Assembly (NCBI GenBank): GCA_026214975.1
Contig: CM047817.1
Location: 54,184,246-54,248,245 of the forward strand
Origin: Gentiana macrophylla
Lineage: Eukaryota; Streptophyta; Magnoliopsida; Gentianales; Gentianaceae
Length of the DNA stretch: 64,000 nucleotides
Direction: 5' to 3'
Shown: piece by piece, positions 34,058 to 45,495 of the stretch
How the letters are laid out: every line of letters starts with the position of its first letter
How positions within the stretch are numbered: the first letter of the stretch is position 1
Notes under the pieces: model-generated
Database searches by the model: none
The model's input: only the letters and a program-made list of their open reading frames with translations
What the model was told of the DNA's origin: nothing
Translations under genes and position numbers: made by a program

Positions 34058-36553
34058 CTAAGTGTTAGCTCCTTTTCCTTTCACTTCAGCTAAACTGAGT
34101 TTATTAAAATCTTCCGCATACTTCATCATGGCTTCATTAGTTGCGGTGCTTTCAATTCCATGAATATTTGCATAAATGTTCCATGAGTTGGACATATTGT
34201 GTTTACTGAAAAACTTGCTGTTGAAGAGTACAACAAACACAAACACAAACTCAATTTGTCTCAGTTTTTCGCTTGTGCCAATTTTCAGCAGTTCCAAAAC
34301 AAATTCAGATTCCTCTTTCTCAACTTTTACTGAGATTTTCTCCAAAGTGCCATTAATCTCCCATTTGCTCTATTTGTGCCAGAAATGGATGATAACCTTT
34401 TGCATACTCAGAAAAGTTGATAAGGATTGTTCTCTTGATTCTCCTTCTCTTAAAGGCATTTCTTTGAAAATATTGTAAAGACGAGAATCTAGACCAAGTC
34501 TTTTCTCGGTTGGTTCAACAAATTTTGCAATTAACTCTATTTCCTCATCTGTTTATTCTCCTCTAGATTTCTTCATTTCGACCAGTTTTTCATCAATGTT
34601 TTCTAGAACTTTTGACATATTTAACGCATTGACTTTTAACATATCTAAACTTTCGCCCTTATTGACATTATTCTTATCATTCAAGCTCTTGATGTAGGAG
34701 TTGAGATGTTGTTGGTTTCATCCCAATATGTTCTGAGCTACAATTGAGTCCTTCATTCCATTTTCCATTAAAATCATTCTATCAACCAAGCTATTGAGAA
34801 TGCCTTCCCATCTCACTGTAGTTTCAGCTTTCCTTGAATCATTCTTAATGGTTGTTTTGCTAATTTCAATCAATGTGTCATGCCAATCGCTCTTGACTTT
34901 ATCCAATCACTTTTCCATGTTAGTCCTCTCAGTTTTGCTTTCATCCAAGGACTTTAACACCTTTCTAAATAAAATGATATCATCTTTCTAAATGCGGATC
35001 AGCTCATTGTGATAGAACTTGATAATGTCAACTTGTGTGGGAATGTCTTTTCCAGTTTCAGCTTTTTCCACTTCAGTTTTATCTGTCCCATCTTCAGTCA
35101 CTTTTGTGTCTTTGATAAGAGTAGGAACAACCTTCTTGAGTTCCTCTTCGTATTCCATAGATTTTCTCCTCTCATCAAATTGTCACATTATTTCTTCCAG
35201 TTTTGACTGATCGATTTCTCTGACTTGTGATAATTCAACATTGAAATCATTATCAGATTCTTCACCAACTTTATCAGCCTCAGCTTTTGCTATCTCACAT
35301 ACAGTTTTGTCAGTTGGAGATTGATAGCCACTTAGGGACTGATAACCTTCATTTTTTTCATCTTCAGATTCTGACTGAGTTTCAGAGTCTGAATCTTCAC
35401 TACTTTTTTCAGAGATATCTTCATCGTCAGCTTTCTTATCATCTCCAGTTTTCGTTTCTTGAATTGATGCAAGAATTCCTCTTAGCAAATTAGGGTCTCC
35501 CTGTGAATCATCATCATCGTCGTGATTGTCATCTTTCTTAGAATCTTCTCCTGCTGAAATTTTATTCCAATGACAATCTCTGATCAACGCATATCCATTG
35601 CTCAAAAATTCATTAGTGTTGATCAGTTCAGAAAAATGAGTGATGTTAAAAATATCAAACACCCATTTCTCTGTGATTTCTATTTCTGCTAACTGACTTC
35701 TTTGATTTGATATGGAGCTCAGTTTCCAGCTTTGATAATTGTGCAGTCTCTTGCAGTCACCTACTATCAGTTCTCCGATGTTAACAGATAATTCAGGTGG
35801 AGTTATGATTGCTTCACCTTCTCTTGGAATCTCCAGATTAGATTCCACGGAGCCTCAATTATTTCAGTTTCTTCAGGATCAGTTTTGATGGTATTCTTTA
35901 GCAACAACTGGGACTAAGCTGGTTTGAGTTTTGTTAATGGGAACTGAGATGGTAGGCTCCGTTTCCAAATTCTTTTTAGCAACAAAAAGTTCTACTACAT
36001 TTTTAGTAACTTGTTTTTTTGCTTACTCAAGTTCCAGTTCAGCAACTGGCTCTTCATCAGGTGTTGGTCCATCAGCCAGATCTTTTGCTGGTTCTACATC
36101 TTCTTCAGCGATAGATCCTTCTATCTTCTTGTTTTCCGGAACAATTTATGTTTCACTGACAAGCTCATCCAAGGTGATGAGTTGTTCAGGTCTTGATTCA
36201 ACTTCAGCAAGAACTTTTTCCTCAGGTTGAGAACTTTGAATGTTCTTGAATGATTCCTCATACTCAATCCTAGATGCTGATTTTTGAGGTGTGGATTTAT
36301 ACTTCGAGAGTAGCTTGAGCATGGCCATTGTTTCTAAGTCAATCAGCATTTCCTCGCTGTCAGCTTCTTCATCATCAAACTCATCTCTCAGGGTCTGTTC
36401 CTCCTGAGTGTCATCTTCCTTTTGAATTTCAGTTACTGGAAGAAAAGGAACAATTTCTTCTCTAACTGAGGTTTCTTTCACAGTAGGGACTTTCTCAGTT
36501 TGGATTGGTTCGGTGGGGGTTTCTTCAGTTCTCAGTTTCTTTGCTGAGATATC
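34058..36553 (-). pseudogene. C-terminal two thirds of the large extra ORF of element 2
   Basis: Reading leftward from the solo LTR, broken frames give acidic Glu/Asp-rich segments (36481-36146, EDDTQEEQTLRDEFDDEEAD), then 35848-35183. The latter has a short globular part (EKWVFDIFNITHFSELINTN) and a long acidic Asp/Glu/Ser tract (DDNHDDDDDSQGD). Next come 34906-34718, and a C-terminal segment at 34345-34058 ending GKGANT. Stops and frameshifts separate them. Matching segments occur at 56653-54450 in element 3. I do not recognise any enzyme, membrane or nucleic-acid-binding domain. Confidence 0.65.
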
Positions 36554-38333
36554 TGTTGGATGTAATATCGCCGGACGGATCTAGATCCGCCCGATTACGC
36601 AGCGGAATAAACAAGAGGATCACGATCATATAAAAATAAACTACATAATTTAAGATCTACCTACAAGAAGGTGAGATCTACTTACCAATCAAAAGCGAGA
36701 TCCAAAAGATTGATGAAGTCGAGATCAAATTTGAGATGCCACGATCTTTCCGATGTGTATCTCCAAGCAACAACTGGTGGATGTTGATCCTTGATGCTTG
36801 ACCTCCTTGATATGCTACCCGGAAAATCCTAAAGATTTTCCCAACTCGAAACCCTAAGCTTGGCCGAAAATTCCAAGCTTATTTTGTGTGTATATGCGTG
36901 TATTATGGTTAATAAACAGCTTAGGAGAACTCTCTTTATATAGGAGAGAAATCCTTGTCCACCCAGGATTTAATAATTAATTAAATAATCAATCATAATA
37001 ATCCTTTATTAAATATAAGATAAATCTAAAATATTTTAAAACTAATTTAGATATGTATAATAGATAATATCTAATATCTCCCGATTAATTATTTAACAAA
37101 TAAACAATTAATCACATGACATGTAATTATCCAAGAAAACTAATTTCTTTCTAGTTACAACATGTATACCACGCCAAACCCCTAAAATTAGGGTTTCACA
37201 CGCCACACTCAATTATGGGCCGAGTCCACGAAAAATGTCTTTTCCATGTATTTAATTATTTAGCCCACAAAATAATTATTCACACATCAATTAAATAGTC
37301 CAACTACTTAATTATTATTGAAGCCTAACGTCAAGAAACATATGCAAGTTAGGAGCCACATCGGGGACCATGGACCTATAACCAGTAGCTACAATAAATT
37401 AAATAAAATTATTCATCGAACAGAATAATTTTTACTCAATCTATTAATTCCGGGATTACGCCACCATAAACCCGAAACTGAACTCTATCGATTATAGAAA
37501 TATACTTACACTCTAATCATTGAGTAAAAGCGTCCATTGATATAATCGTTACATACAAATAAATCCTCCATAGTCTGTTCGTTTTGATTCGGGATATTTC
37601 CGTAAACCCTTCTCAAAACATCTTATCCTTATTTACCATTAACCCCCTAGTGATCAATTAGTTCATAACTAATATAATATGAACTGGGCCTATCGATCAT
37701 TTTCTAGGATTAACAAATAAGGGAACTGTCTGTCTACTTCCCGCAGGAAGGAATGGATTCCATATGTGTGAAGTCATAGACTACTCACTCATTCCTGAAT
37801 AAGGACAACGAGAAGTGTTAAGATCACATGTATCCAAGTGATCCTTAACTAACACATCAAACCCTACTTTGAACCAAGCAGTAGACTGTGATCACATCAG
37901 GATTGAGATTAATCCATATATGATCATCTTGTGATTCGATAAGATTTCTCGATCACGAAATTATATCAAAAATTCAAATCAAATCGGTCCAGTCCTATAT
38001 GATAGACATCATATATAAATGCCCCATTAGGTACCCTATGCCGACGGTCCGGATAAGACGGTCACACCGTTAAGTGTTCTGGGCGCATTATTGGTATATT
38101 AATCATGAAACCCATACTCTGATTAAATTCACCACGGACTAACTAGTTTTAAGCATATCATCACTAACTCAACCCTCGTGTGTATTCCATACACTGAGTT
38201 ATGTGATTACATACCGATATACTTAGGGTTTCCAGCAGTGTATTAATATAAGCATATATGCAAACATTAAGATGAATTATATATCCTGTCAAAATCAATT
38301 ACAGAAATTGTCTTTTGGGCACTACACCTAACA
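36554..38333 (-). mobile_element. Solo LTR of the second copia lineage
   Basis: This is 1,780 bp with TGTTGG at its left end and ...CCTAACA at its right. The right end is the reverse complement of the TGTTAGGTGTGATGCCC start of the copia LTR at 9083, and it carries the same TATA box (about 36933-36942). Flanks ATATC (36549-36553) and CTATC (38334-38338) match at 4 of 5 bases, a decayed target-site duplication. It has no internal region, so recombination between LTRs left a solo copy. It interrupts the extra ORF of element 2. Confidence 0.88.
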
Positions 38334-39283
38334 CTATCAGCAACTGAAGTAGCAGATTTTGTTGAAGAAGGCTTCAAAACTTTCTTTGCATTTTAAGTAA
38401 CCTTTGCTTGAATTGAAGCGTCCAGCTTCCTCTTCCTTTCTACCAGTTTATCAACTTGATCAAAAACTTTAGCACTCGTTCATGCTTTCTTTGATCTTCG
38501 GCTCTTCTACTTTGGTTCAATTTCAGAACCCTCTGCTTTCCTTTTTCTAGATTTTTCCTTTATGATTGCAATTTTCCCGTTAACAATTGCAGTTTCCTTC
38601 TTCTTTACAATTTTCAAGTGGTCAAGAATTCTTTCAACTAAAATCGCCAGAGTCTTCTTATGATAAAATCTGCCTTTCTTCACATCTGTCTTTTTCTTGG
38701 GTACATCAAAAGATTGTGCCATTAGTTGATCCAGAATGTATCTTTGCAGTTGAAATCCTCTTTAAATGACATACAGAAGTTCCAATTTGCTGCCAGACTA
38801 ATTGCTAAAGTTCCCTGCATTTCCAATCACGCAATTTTGCCAACATCTTGATAAGAAAATTAAATTCAGGTTGGAGTAGGCTTGTGATTCCAATATGCAA
38901 TACTGGAGAATCTGAATTTACGGCGATAACTTTTCATAATTTTTCTTTTGTTCTTTGCTTAACTTGACAGCTGCTAAGCCTTCAGATTTGTCGAAGCCAA
39001 AAATATCAGCTAACAGATCTTCAGTAACTTGAATTTCTCTTCCATTAACAGTGGTCGTGGGAGTATGAACATCTTCTCCATCAATAGATGTCTTTCCGAA
39101 TTCATAAAAATCTCCAATGCTATCTAGACAAACGCTTTGCAGATTAATGTTGAACACTTGCTCCAAACCCTTTATTTCTTGAATTTTGTTAGCAATTTCC
39201 TTGTCTAAGGTCTGATCAGGGTATTTAGCAATGAATTGATCAAGTGATGTGATCATTCCAGGTTCAACTCGGACGAAGGCCAT
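38334..39283 (-). pseudogene. N-terminal part of the large extra ORF of element 2
   Basis: The ATG at 39283 opens MAFVRVEPGMITSLDQF. About 120 residues follow, ending with the conserved FYEFGK ... VNGREIQVTEDLLADIFGF motif that is shared with the ORF at 1140-310 and with 57798-57376. A Lys-rich region at 38722-38507 (EKSRKRKAEGSEIEPK) could be a nuclear localisation signal. Stops after 38918 and the solo LTR break it. It is not obviously envelope-like: no signal peptide or membrane helix is seen. Confidence 0.7.
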
Positions 39284-40037
39284 TATTTCTGGAAAATTGA
39301 GTTGGATCGAGATTTTTGAGAGAAAGAAATTCAAAGGATGATTAGAATAAAATCTGAGTGTAAAGATTTAATGGGAAAATATGATGGTATTTATAAGTGG
39401 TAGAAAAAGTGGTTAATAGATCTGAGTGGGATTCAAAACGTCTTATCAGGAAACGTTGAGATTGCAAAATGGATGATGAGTGGAAAAGATGGACGGTTGA
39501 GATTAAGGTAGGTCACATCTGTAGCATGTGTCAGTAAATACGGTTGGTGCATTGTATCTCCAGCTGTAGATGTCCAGCTTTGTCCTTATCCAGAACTCGT
39601 AGTAAATTCCAAAACTCAGTTGTGAGTACAACTCAGTTTTAAGAATTGCAACTTCTCAGCTTTCAGCTGTTGATCTTTTCATGCAAAACTGAATGAGAGA
39701 TTTTTGGTACCCATACCTTTTTGGGTCCTTTTAGATTAGTTTTTATGTTCTTGTAAGTCTTATTAATTTTATGCTTATACCTATCTCGATTTTTCAGCTG
39801 AGTATGGTCAGTTTTTATAGAACTTTGTTGTTTTGATCTAACAGTCTTTTGTTCATTTGTTTTGTGAAACTGATATATTCTTTTAGAGATTATTGGTGCA
39901 TTCCAGTCTTCATCAGTACGAAAAAGTCTTCCTTTCCCCCTGAATCCATTATTCCGTGAATGATTTTCATTCTTTTGTGAATGTGACTTGAATGTTCTTT
40001 TGACTGATCTCTGATCAGTTCTGCCTTTTTAAGTTCT
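39284..40037 (-). promoter_or_regulatory. Spacer at the pol-deletion site of element 2, with a TATA-like box
   Basis: The right half (about 39690-40037) is the end of the Gag/protease linker, recognisable by WVPK and GPK near 39710. The left half is the upstream region of the extra ORF. The protease active-site region and all downstream pol are absent. TATAAATA on the minus strand (39388-39395) lies 105-112 bp upstream of the ATG at 39283. Element 3 has the same arrangement (57912-57919, ATG 57798). Confidence 0.55.
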
Positions 40038-40895
40038 CTAATACTTTCTGTAAAATCTTTCGCTTTCTTTGATTGCCACAGAGGCGATTTTACGCTTTTT
40101 CGATTTTAGTTCGAGGTCAGTCTTTGAGTAATTTTCAATTCTAATAATATTGTCAGTTTCCTGAGTTTTTGACTTTTGTGCAGCTACAAACTTAGGTGCA
40201 ATTGTACTAGGCCTGATCTTAGAATTTTGCTGACTATCAAACCCTAAACCTGTTCTATCTCCAAATGGTTTTCCAGGTTTGAACTGAACGTTAGGATTTT
40301 GATCAACTGATGATTCTGTGATGTTTATTACCTCTGTTAGTTCATCAGTTGCACATATTTCCTTAGTTCCATTATTAGCCTTGACAAGATTGATCTCAGC
40401 AGTCAATCTTAGAACTTCAGTTTTCAATAGATCATTTTCCATTTTGACATTCTCATAATTCTTTTGAATTACCTCTAATTCCTTTATGAGTATGTCCAAG
40501 GTCTCATTGAAATCTTCATTTCTATGATTGTTCATGGCAGTGTGAGTATTGAAAGTGGAAGTACTTGCCTCATGATGTTTGTTTGGAAAATTCTCAGTTT
40601 CTTCTATTCCATCTTCTATCATTTGCTTTCCTTTATCCAATCCGGCATTGTTCCTTGCTAGATCAGTTCAAAAAAGTATAATTTCTTCATCACTTTTACC
40701 AAGGTCATTTCCTCCAAAGCTTATGGGTGGAATTTCAGCATTATTCACATTGCTTGTAATGAGTGAATCTTCAATGAATGTTTGAATCAGTTTTTCTTGA
40801 GTATCAGCCACTAGAGCCTACAATTTATTTTTGTATTTATCAAAACTTAAGAATGAACAGTTTATCAAATTTCTAAAGTGTTGGTGTGTATCCAT
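40038..40895 (-). pseudogene. gag: Shortened gag of element 2
   Basis: The ATG at 40895 starts MDTHQHFRNLINCSFLSFDK, similar to the Gag start of element 1 (MDSNQYARQMLMCNMDRFDV). After about 50 residues the sequence moves directly to the coiled coil (40640-40400, ELEVIQKNYENVKMENDLLK) and the FGDRTGLGFDSQQ linker. The UBN2-type core and the CCHC knuckle present in element 1 are missing. A TAG at 40818-40820 replaces a Gln codon (KLQALVADTQ expected). The remaining part might still dimerise through the coiled coil, but that is inference. Confidence 0.7.
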
Positions 40896-40962
40896 GATGC
40901 AGTTTTTGAAAACTTTAAGCAAACAAATGATTATGATAATCAGCTAGGAAACAATTGATCCA

Positions 40963-41149
40963 GTTACTTCGAGCAAACAAACTTATAAAGATCAATCGGT
41001 GATCTCTTCAGAAATAGAAGATTTGCTCCGATACCAATTGTTGGTTCGGAAATAACTGTTACCCGGTTACTTCGAGCAAACAAACTGATATAGAGATTCA
41101 GTTATGGATCTCTTCGGAATAGAAGCACTGCTTCAATACCAATTGTTGG
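40963..41149 (-). other. Two tandem PBS units of element 2
   Basis: Two units of about 84-103 bp each end ...ATACCAATTGTTGG on the plus strand (distal 40963-41046, proximal 41066-41149). Each holds a PBS followed by a CCAACA LTR-like terminus on the minus strand. The distal PBS reads TGGTATCGGAGC; the LTR-adjacent one is changed (TGGTATTGAAGC). Element 3 has the same arrangement with the unit types in the opposite order; element 1 has only one PBS. Confidence 0.8.
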
Positions 41150-42867
41150 TCCATTAGAAAGGCTAACACAAGTTTAGAGGGGTGGTGAATAAACTTGTCA
41201 CCAAAAACAAAACTTAAAACTGAATCTTAAACTAGATTGAGTTCAACTTAAACTTGTGCGGAGTTAAGCTAACTTAGCTGAGTATAAGTCAAAACTTAAT
41301 TATCCTTAACTGAGTTAACCGGCAGCGGATTAAATTAAGCCTTTGTAAAATATGAATTATCAGTTAATATGCTGACTCTGTTTCTGATGTTTGCTGAGTA
41401 AGTGAACTGGATGAATATAACTATAATGCAGTAAATAAATGCGTAATGTAAATAATCAAGAATTATAGAGGTTCCAGGTGGTGTAATTCTGTCAGTCCTC
41501 TCTTCTCCTATGATGCGGAGGCCAAATCCACTATGTTCTTGAGGTTTACAGTTACAAGACACAAAGTAAATTCTAGACACTTGATTGTCCTTCACTTATC
41601 CCTAGCTTCACAATCTTCCAGCTTCAGTCTTCAACAGGTAGGATTGCTGTTTGAACTAAGCTTGCTACACTGGTCCTTAGAAGGTTGAATTGCCTCTTCA
41701 CCAGCTCATCACAAACACAGTCTTCCTGACTGTAGCTCAACTGTTCTACACACCTTCTTGGTGTTTCACAGTCTAACCTTTGATAAAATCAAAGTTGAGA
41801 CTTGAATCAATAACTATGATTCAACTTGTGATTTGAGCTTTCTTTTCTAGATATATAAATTATGCACAGCTTTGTATTTCTTCAAATGATTGATCTTGAT
41901 CTTTCTTTAAATGCTTTATGATCACTTGAAGATTTTTCTTTAAGTGCTTAGCATGAATTCTATTGAATTTCTTTTCCCCCCTTAGTATAAACTTTCTTGA
42001 TCAAATTAATTCTTAGAATTCCGCATCTCTTCTTGTAGTAGAAGTGATTTATTTATAGGGGTTTCTCTAATGGTTAGATCATTTGAATTTGAATCCTTAT
42101 AGCCGTTAGTGGTCCTGCTCTTCTTTTGTGTGTCAGTGTCCTTCCTGACATTTCTGCTTAACCAATAAGATTGCTTATCTTATAACGGTCTGATTTATCT
42201 TCAGTTTTTCATATCTTCAGTTTAAAACACGACGTAGTCAGTTTCCAGTTTTTAAGAGCATTAATTGAGTTTTTACTCTTCTTCAAAATCACAGTACTCT
42301 ATTCTTCATCTGATTATAATTGACTAAATCAGAGTACACCATTCAATTGATCATATAAGATATCACTGTCCTTATGATTCTTAGGCCTTGATACAAGATC
42401 AATAAAGTCAGTTCAGGTCATCACAATCTTGCCTGAAGTCTAACTTTACAGTCTCGACTTTATTCTTCATAAACAGAGTTTGAACCCTTAGTTCTTCAAT
42501 CTTCAGTAACTGAGTCTGATACCTCAACCTTCAGTTCAAGATAAGTCAACCGAGTTTATGTCCCTCAGCGAACTTAACTTCTTCAGTTTTTGTAGGTGTG
42601 CTCTTATGTCAATTTTCCAGTATCTCTAGGATCTCAGTTTTCTTTAGTTAAATACACAATTTCTCAGTTCTCAGCCTAGAACTATTACATTGCTTGTCTG
42701 ATTAACTTGTACAAATATCAGACTCTATTAAATCTTATACATTGATTTCTAGACATCTTTTTACTTTGCACTATAACAGCTAGTTATGACACTTCATCAG
42801 TGGGGTCTAAAAACAATAATTGAATAAGTGATGAATCATCCTCAAAACATAAATTTTATTTCCAACA
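41144..42867 (-). repeat. 5' LTR of element 2
   Basis: It runs from TGTTGGTCCATTAG to TTTATTTCCAACA. It carries AGAGGTTCCAGGTGGTGT and other stretches shared with element 1. A TATA-like string (TTTATAGG on the plus strand, near 42051) is in the position of the one in element 1. Confidence 0.9.
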
Positions 42868-43976
42868 GAAATAAAGGCTACCAGAAGCCGATGTTAGACA
42901 TTGTCAATTAACATATAATGTTCCATAAGAATATACAAACGACACCGTATCGTGTAATACACGTAAAAGCACAACATTAATTTAATACTCTTGTACTGTA
43001 ATATATACCACTGTACATAGTACGTGTTAATTCAACTACATTAATTGAATACAAGCCTAATCTTTTTTTCCAAAACTTTAGTTTTCTCCAAAGTTCTTCA
43101 TATATTATTATTTTTTACTTTTTTTTCCTTTCTACGGCAACATGCAGCAAATAGGATATATCCTCCTACTGATTAAAAATAATATAGTCATGTCCTATCA
43201 CTTCTGTTCTTTCCCGGCAGCATACAGCAACAACAAATAGCATCATGTGGTATTCTTTTTTTTTTTTTTTTTTTTCTATCGGTGAAGTTCACTCGGCAAC
43301 AAAAAAATACGAATATATAGTAATCAAAAAGAGAAACAATAATGAATAATTAAACACATAATTAAATTCGGTTGAACACACAAAATCCGTTTAAGAACAC
43401 CCTTACCTTAGCAATCCAACCGTGTTATGAAAACGAAAACGAATAGTAAAATGCTTGTATCCTCGGTTTCCATCACTTCTACGAATAACCTACGATCGTT
43501 AAACGATATTCTACTATTAAAACAAACCTTAACATCATTAAAACTTGAAATTTTATCATGAACGATCAAGATTATGATTTTATGGCTAAAAACGAAAACT
43601 TACTGAATTGCAAACAGTTACTGTGGAAACGTTCGTCTCGACGAGACGATGATTTCCGTCTTCTACGGTCTGCTCAAATTCCTGACTAATTAACCACACG
43701 ATTGAAGATTCCCTTCCTCCACATCAAGTTCTTTCTGTGTCGTTCCTCCTCCTAGTGTTTTGGAATTGCCTTGACTACTTTTCAGAATTTTTTAAAACTT
43801 TTACCATAAATAGGTTATGGGATTTATTTGGGGAATTATTTCCTTTAAATACCCAAAGTTAATAACCATTAATTGAAATCCTTTAATTATTCTTTTTGGT
43901 TACAAATAAAATAGGAAAATACTAAATAATTCTCATTTTACTCTTCTACCCTTACTTAAAAACTCGGGGTGTTACA
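42868..43976 (-). repeat. LTR of minus-strand gypsy-like element, part 2
   Basis: It resumes after element 2 and ends GGTGTTACA at 43976. The minus strand therefore begins TGTAACACCCCGAGTTTT, a usual start for plant gypsy (Tekay-like) LTRs. With part 1 the LTR is about 2.1 kb. The other LTR is not in this window. Poly-T runs lie near 43256. Confidence 0.6.
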
Positions 43977-44119
43977 CTACACATGTCTATTTATTGATAA
44001 TCCAAAATGGGATTTATAGTAGTCTTGAATAACTTCTAAAAGGTCGACTAAATATGTGCTGCTACACTGGAAAAACACAATTTTGGTACATTAGCTTTTG
44101 CCACACATAAATAAATAAC
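43977..44119. other. Intergenic sequence right of the gypsy-like LTR
   Basis: AT-rich; no gene or clear repeat seen. The first bases (CTACA) would be the target-site duplication of the gypsy-like element, whose other end is not visible. Confidence 0.4.
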
Positions 44120-44276
44120 AATACAAACACAACCGTTGGGACACAACGAGTGCCACAACGTGTATCTACACCATTGATCATGATGGACATAGTAATGATC
44201 AACGAATCTACGTTAGAAATCAACGGTGTAAATATATGTTGTGGCAATCGTTGTGTCACAACGGTTGTGTCCGTAT
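44120..44276. mobile_element. Foldback MITE-like inverted repeat
   Basis: A left arm (44120-44178) and right arm (44219-44276) are almost perfect inverted repeats of nearly 60 bp (cores CACAACCGTTG and CAACGGTTGTG), separated by a 40 bp loop. The left arm ends CACCATTGAT and the right begins ATCAACGGTG. There is no coding sequence. The structure fits a small non-autonomous DNA transposon. I could not define a target-site duplication, so the superfamily is unknown. Confidence 0.7.
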
Positions 44277-44640
44277 CACTTCTCTAAGAAAAATTGTGCG
44301 GCTAATATAATTTAGTTCGACTCAATTGCCACGTTAACGTGGATAAAACAAGTATATAGAATCAATTTTTTTTTGTGGTAATACCTAGTGTAGCAAAATA
44401 ATATTTTTCTTGTAATGGACCGTAAGTTTGCTCTAAAGCCGGTAAAGACTATTGTGATCATGTCGAAATCATTCTATATGAATGTCATACTCTAATATTT
44501 TCATAAAAGAAATTGTTCAAGAGACAAAACGTATGAAATCGTTTGTTTTAATATTTTTATTACATAGAGGAGTGATTGGATTTGAACCCTTATACTCTTT
44601 GATAAGTTCGGCATTTTTAACACATCTAACAAATTGAATT

Positions 44641-45168
44641 TTGTTTCTTCTTGTTTGGATTGAAAGATTTAAAAGGAAAAAAAAATATTATGGTTTGGAC
44701 GGATTCAAATTTTGGTGTTTGAATTGTTATAGTTTGAAAGAAATAAAAGGAAAGAAGGGAAAATGGGAGATTTTCCTTATAAATTGGATGGTCTCGCTTT
44801 CATCCAAAACATGTGCAATACGGATAAAATTCATTTTTGGTATAATCGAATTAACAATCTATATGTCTTTTTTTCTTTCTTTCCGTCTGTTTTTCTCCAA
44901 ACACTCATGCAAAATAAACTTCACAATCCCTCATTCCCCTATAATTTCTTTTTTGCCAATATCTTCCTTTTCTTTTACATATAAATCCTTCAATCCAAAC
45001 GAGACATTTTTCTTTAGTTTTCTTCCTCCCCCCCCCCCCAAATTTCATTCCTACAAAAATTTACCAAACGCCAAAAATAATATCTCACTGAATCCCTTTT
45101 GTTCTTTCCTGTCATTTTCTCTCAATCCAGATAGGGAGGAAAAGTTATTAAAATCATTTCTAAACTGA
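44641..45168. repeat. A/T-rich region with imperfect inverted segments
   Basis: TTTGGATTGAAAGATTT (near 44653) and AAATCCTTCAATCCAAACGAG (near 44984) are inverted copies of one another, as in many plant MITEs. A C-run lies at about 45030-45040. The open frame across it is compositionally Lys/Phe/Ser-rich and looks accidental. Confidence 0.35.
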
Positions 45169-45229
45169 AAGTAGAAAAGAAAAAATTTGAACGTTGCATA
45201 AAAAATAAGATTATCTCATATTTGGGATC

Positions 45230-45295
45230 AGATTCGGTATAATGGTAAGATCATTGCATTTCCTGGTGAGAATCATGTTTGATTCTCAACCCCGC
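45230..45295 (+). repeat. tRNA-like sequence, possible SINE relic
   Basis: GGTATAATGGTAAGA (about 45237-45250) resembles a polymerase III A box, and GTTTGATTCTC (45277-45287) resembles a B box. They are about 40 bp apart, as in tRNAs. The anticodon arm and acceptor stem do not pair properly, so it is not a functional tRNA. A tRNA-derived SINE head or a tRNA pseudogene is possible. Confidence 0.35.
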
Positions 45296-45495
45296 CCCGT
45301 ATAAAGATAATGAGGCAAAAGTTCTTTTTTTGGCACAAAATGAATAAATAGGACACACACATTTTTTTAGTTGCAAAAAAGACAAACAATTTCAGACGGA
45401 CAAAACTAACCCTCGCGCGCGTCCTCAGCTACATGATACATGAGTACATTGATCAGTTTGATCTGCTTGTTTCTGTTTTTTTTTTTTTTTTCAAA

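Larger units (their letters stand above)
32159..42867 (-). mobile_element. Non-autonomous Sirevirus-like element lacking pol (element 2)
   Basis: Two LTRs of about 1.74 and 1.72 kb (32159-33900 and 41144-42867) share their ends with element 1. Reading right to left: 5' LTR, two tandem PBS units, a shortened gag, about 0.75 kb of spacer, a large extra ORF (39283-34058, split by a solo LTR), a PPT (33901-33912) and the 3' LTR. No protease, integrase, RT or RNase H is present between the gag tail and the extra ORF. Without the solo LTR it is about 8.9 kb, close to element 3 (8.86 kb), which has the same layout. No target-site duplication was found (CATAC left, GAAAT right). Confidence 0.88.

Noticed and set aside
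32154..42872. Target-site duplication for element 2
   Set aside because: Flanking pentamers CATAC and GAAAT do not match, so none is claimed. The left LTR start is also altered (TATTGG).
44331..44344. CCACGTTAACGTGG palindrome as a regulatory site
   Set aside because: A single short palindrome (with ACGT cores) far from any start site; no support beyond chance.
44641..45168. 175-codon open frame on the plus strand
   Set aside because: Composition is Lys/Phe/Ser-rich with homopolymer runs, it overlaps inverted A/T-rich segments, and no domain is recognisable. Likely chance.
45230..45295. Functional tRNA gene
   Set aside because: A and B box-like strings are present, but acceptor and anticodon stems do not pair. 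Kept only as a tRNA-like relic.
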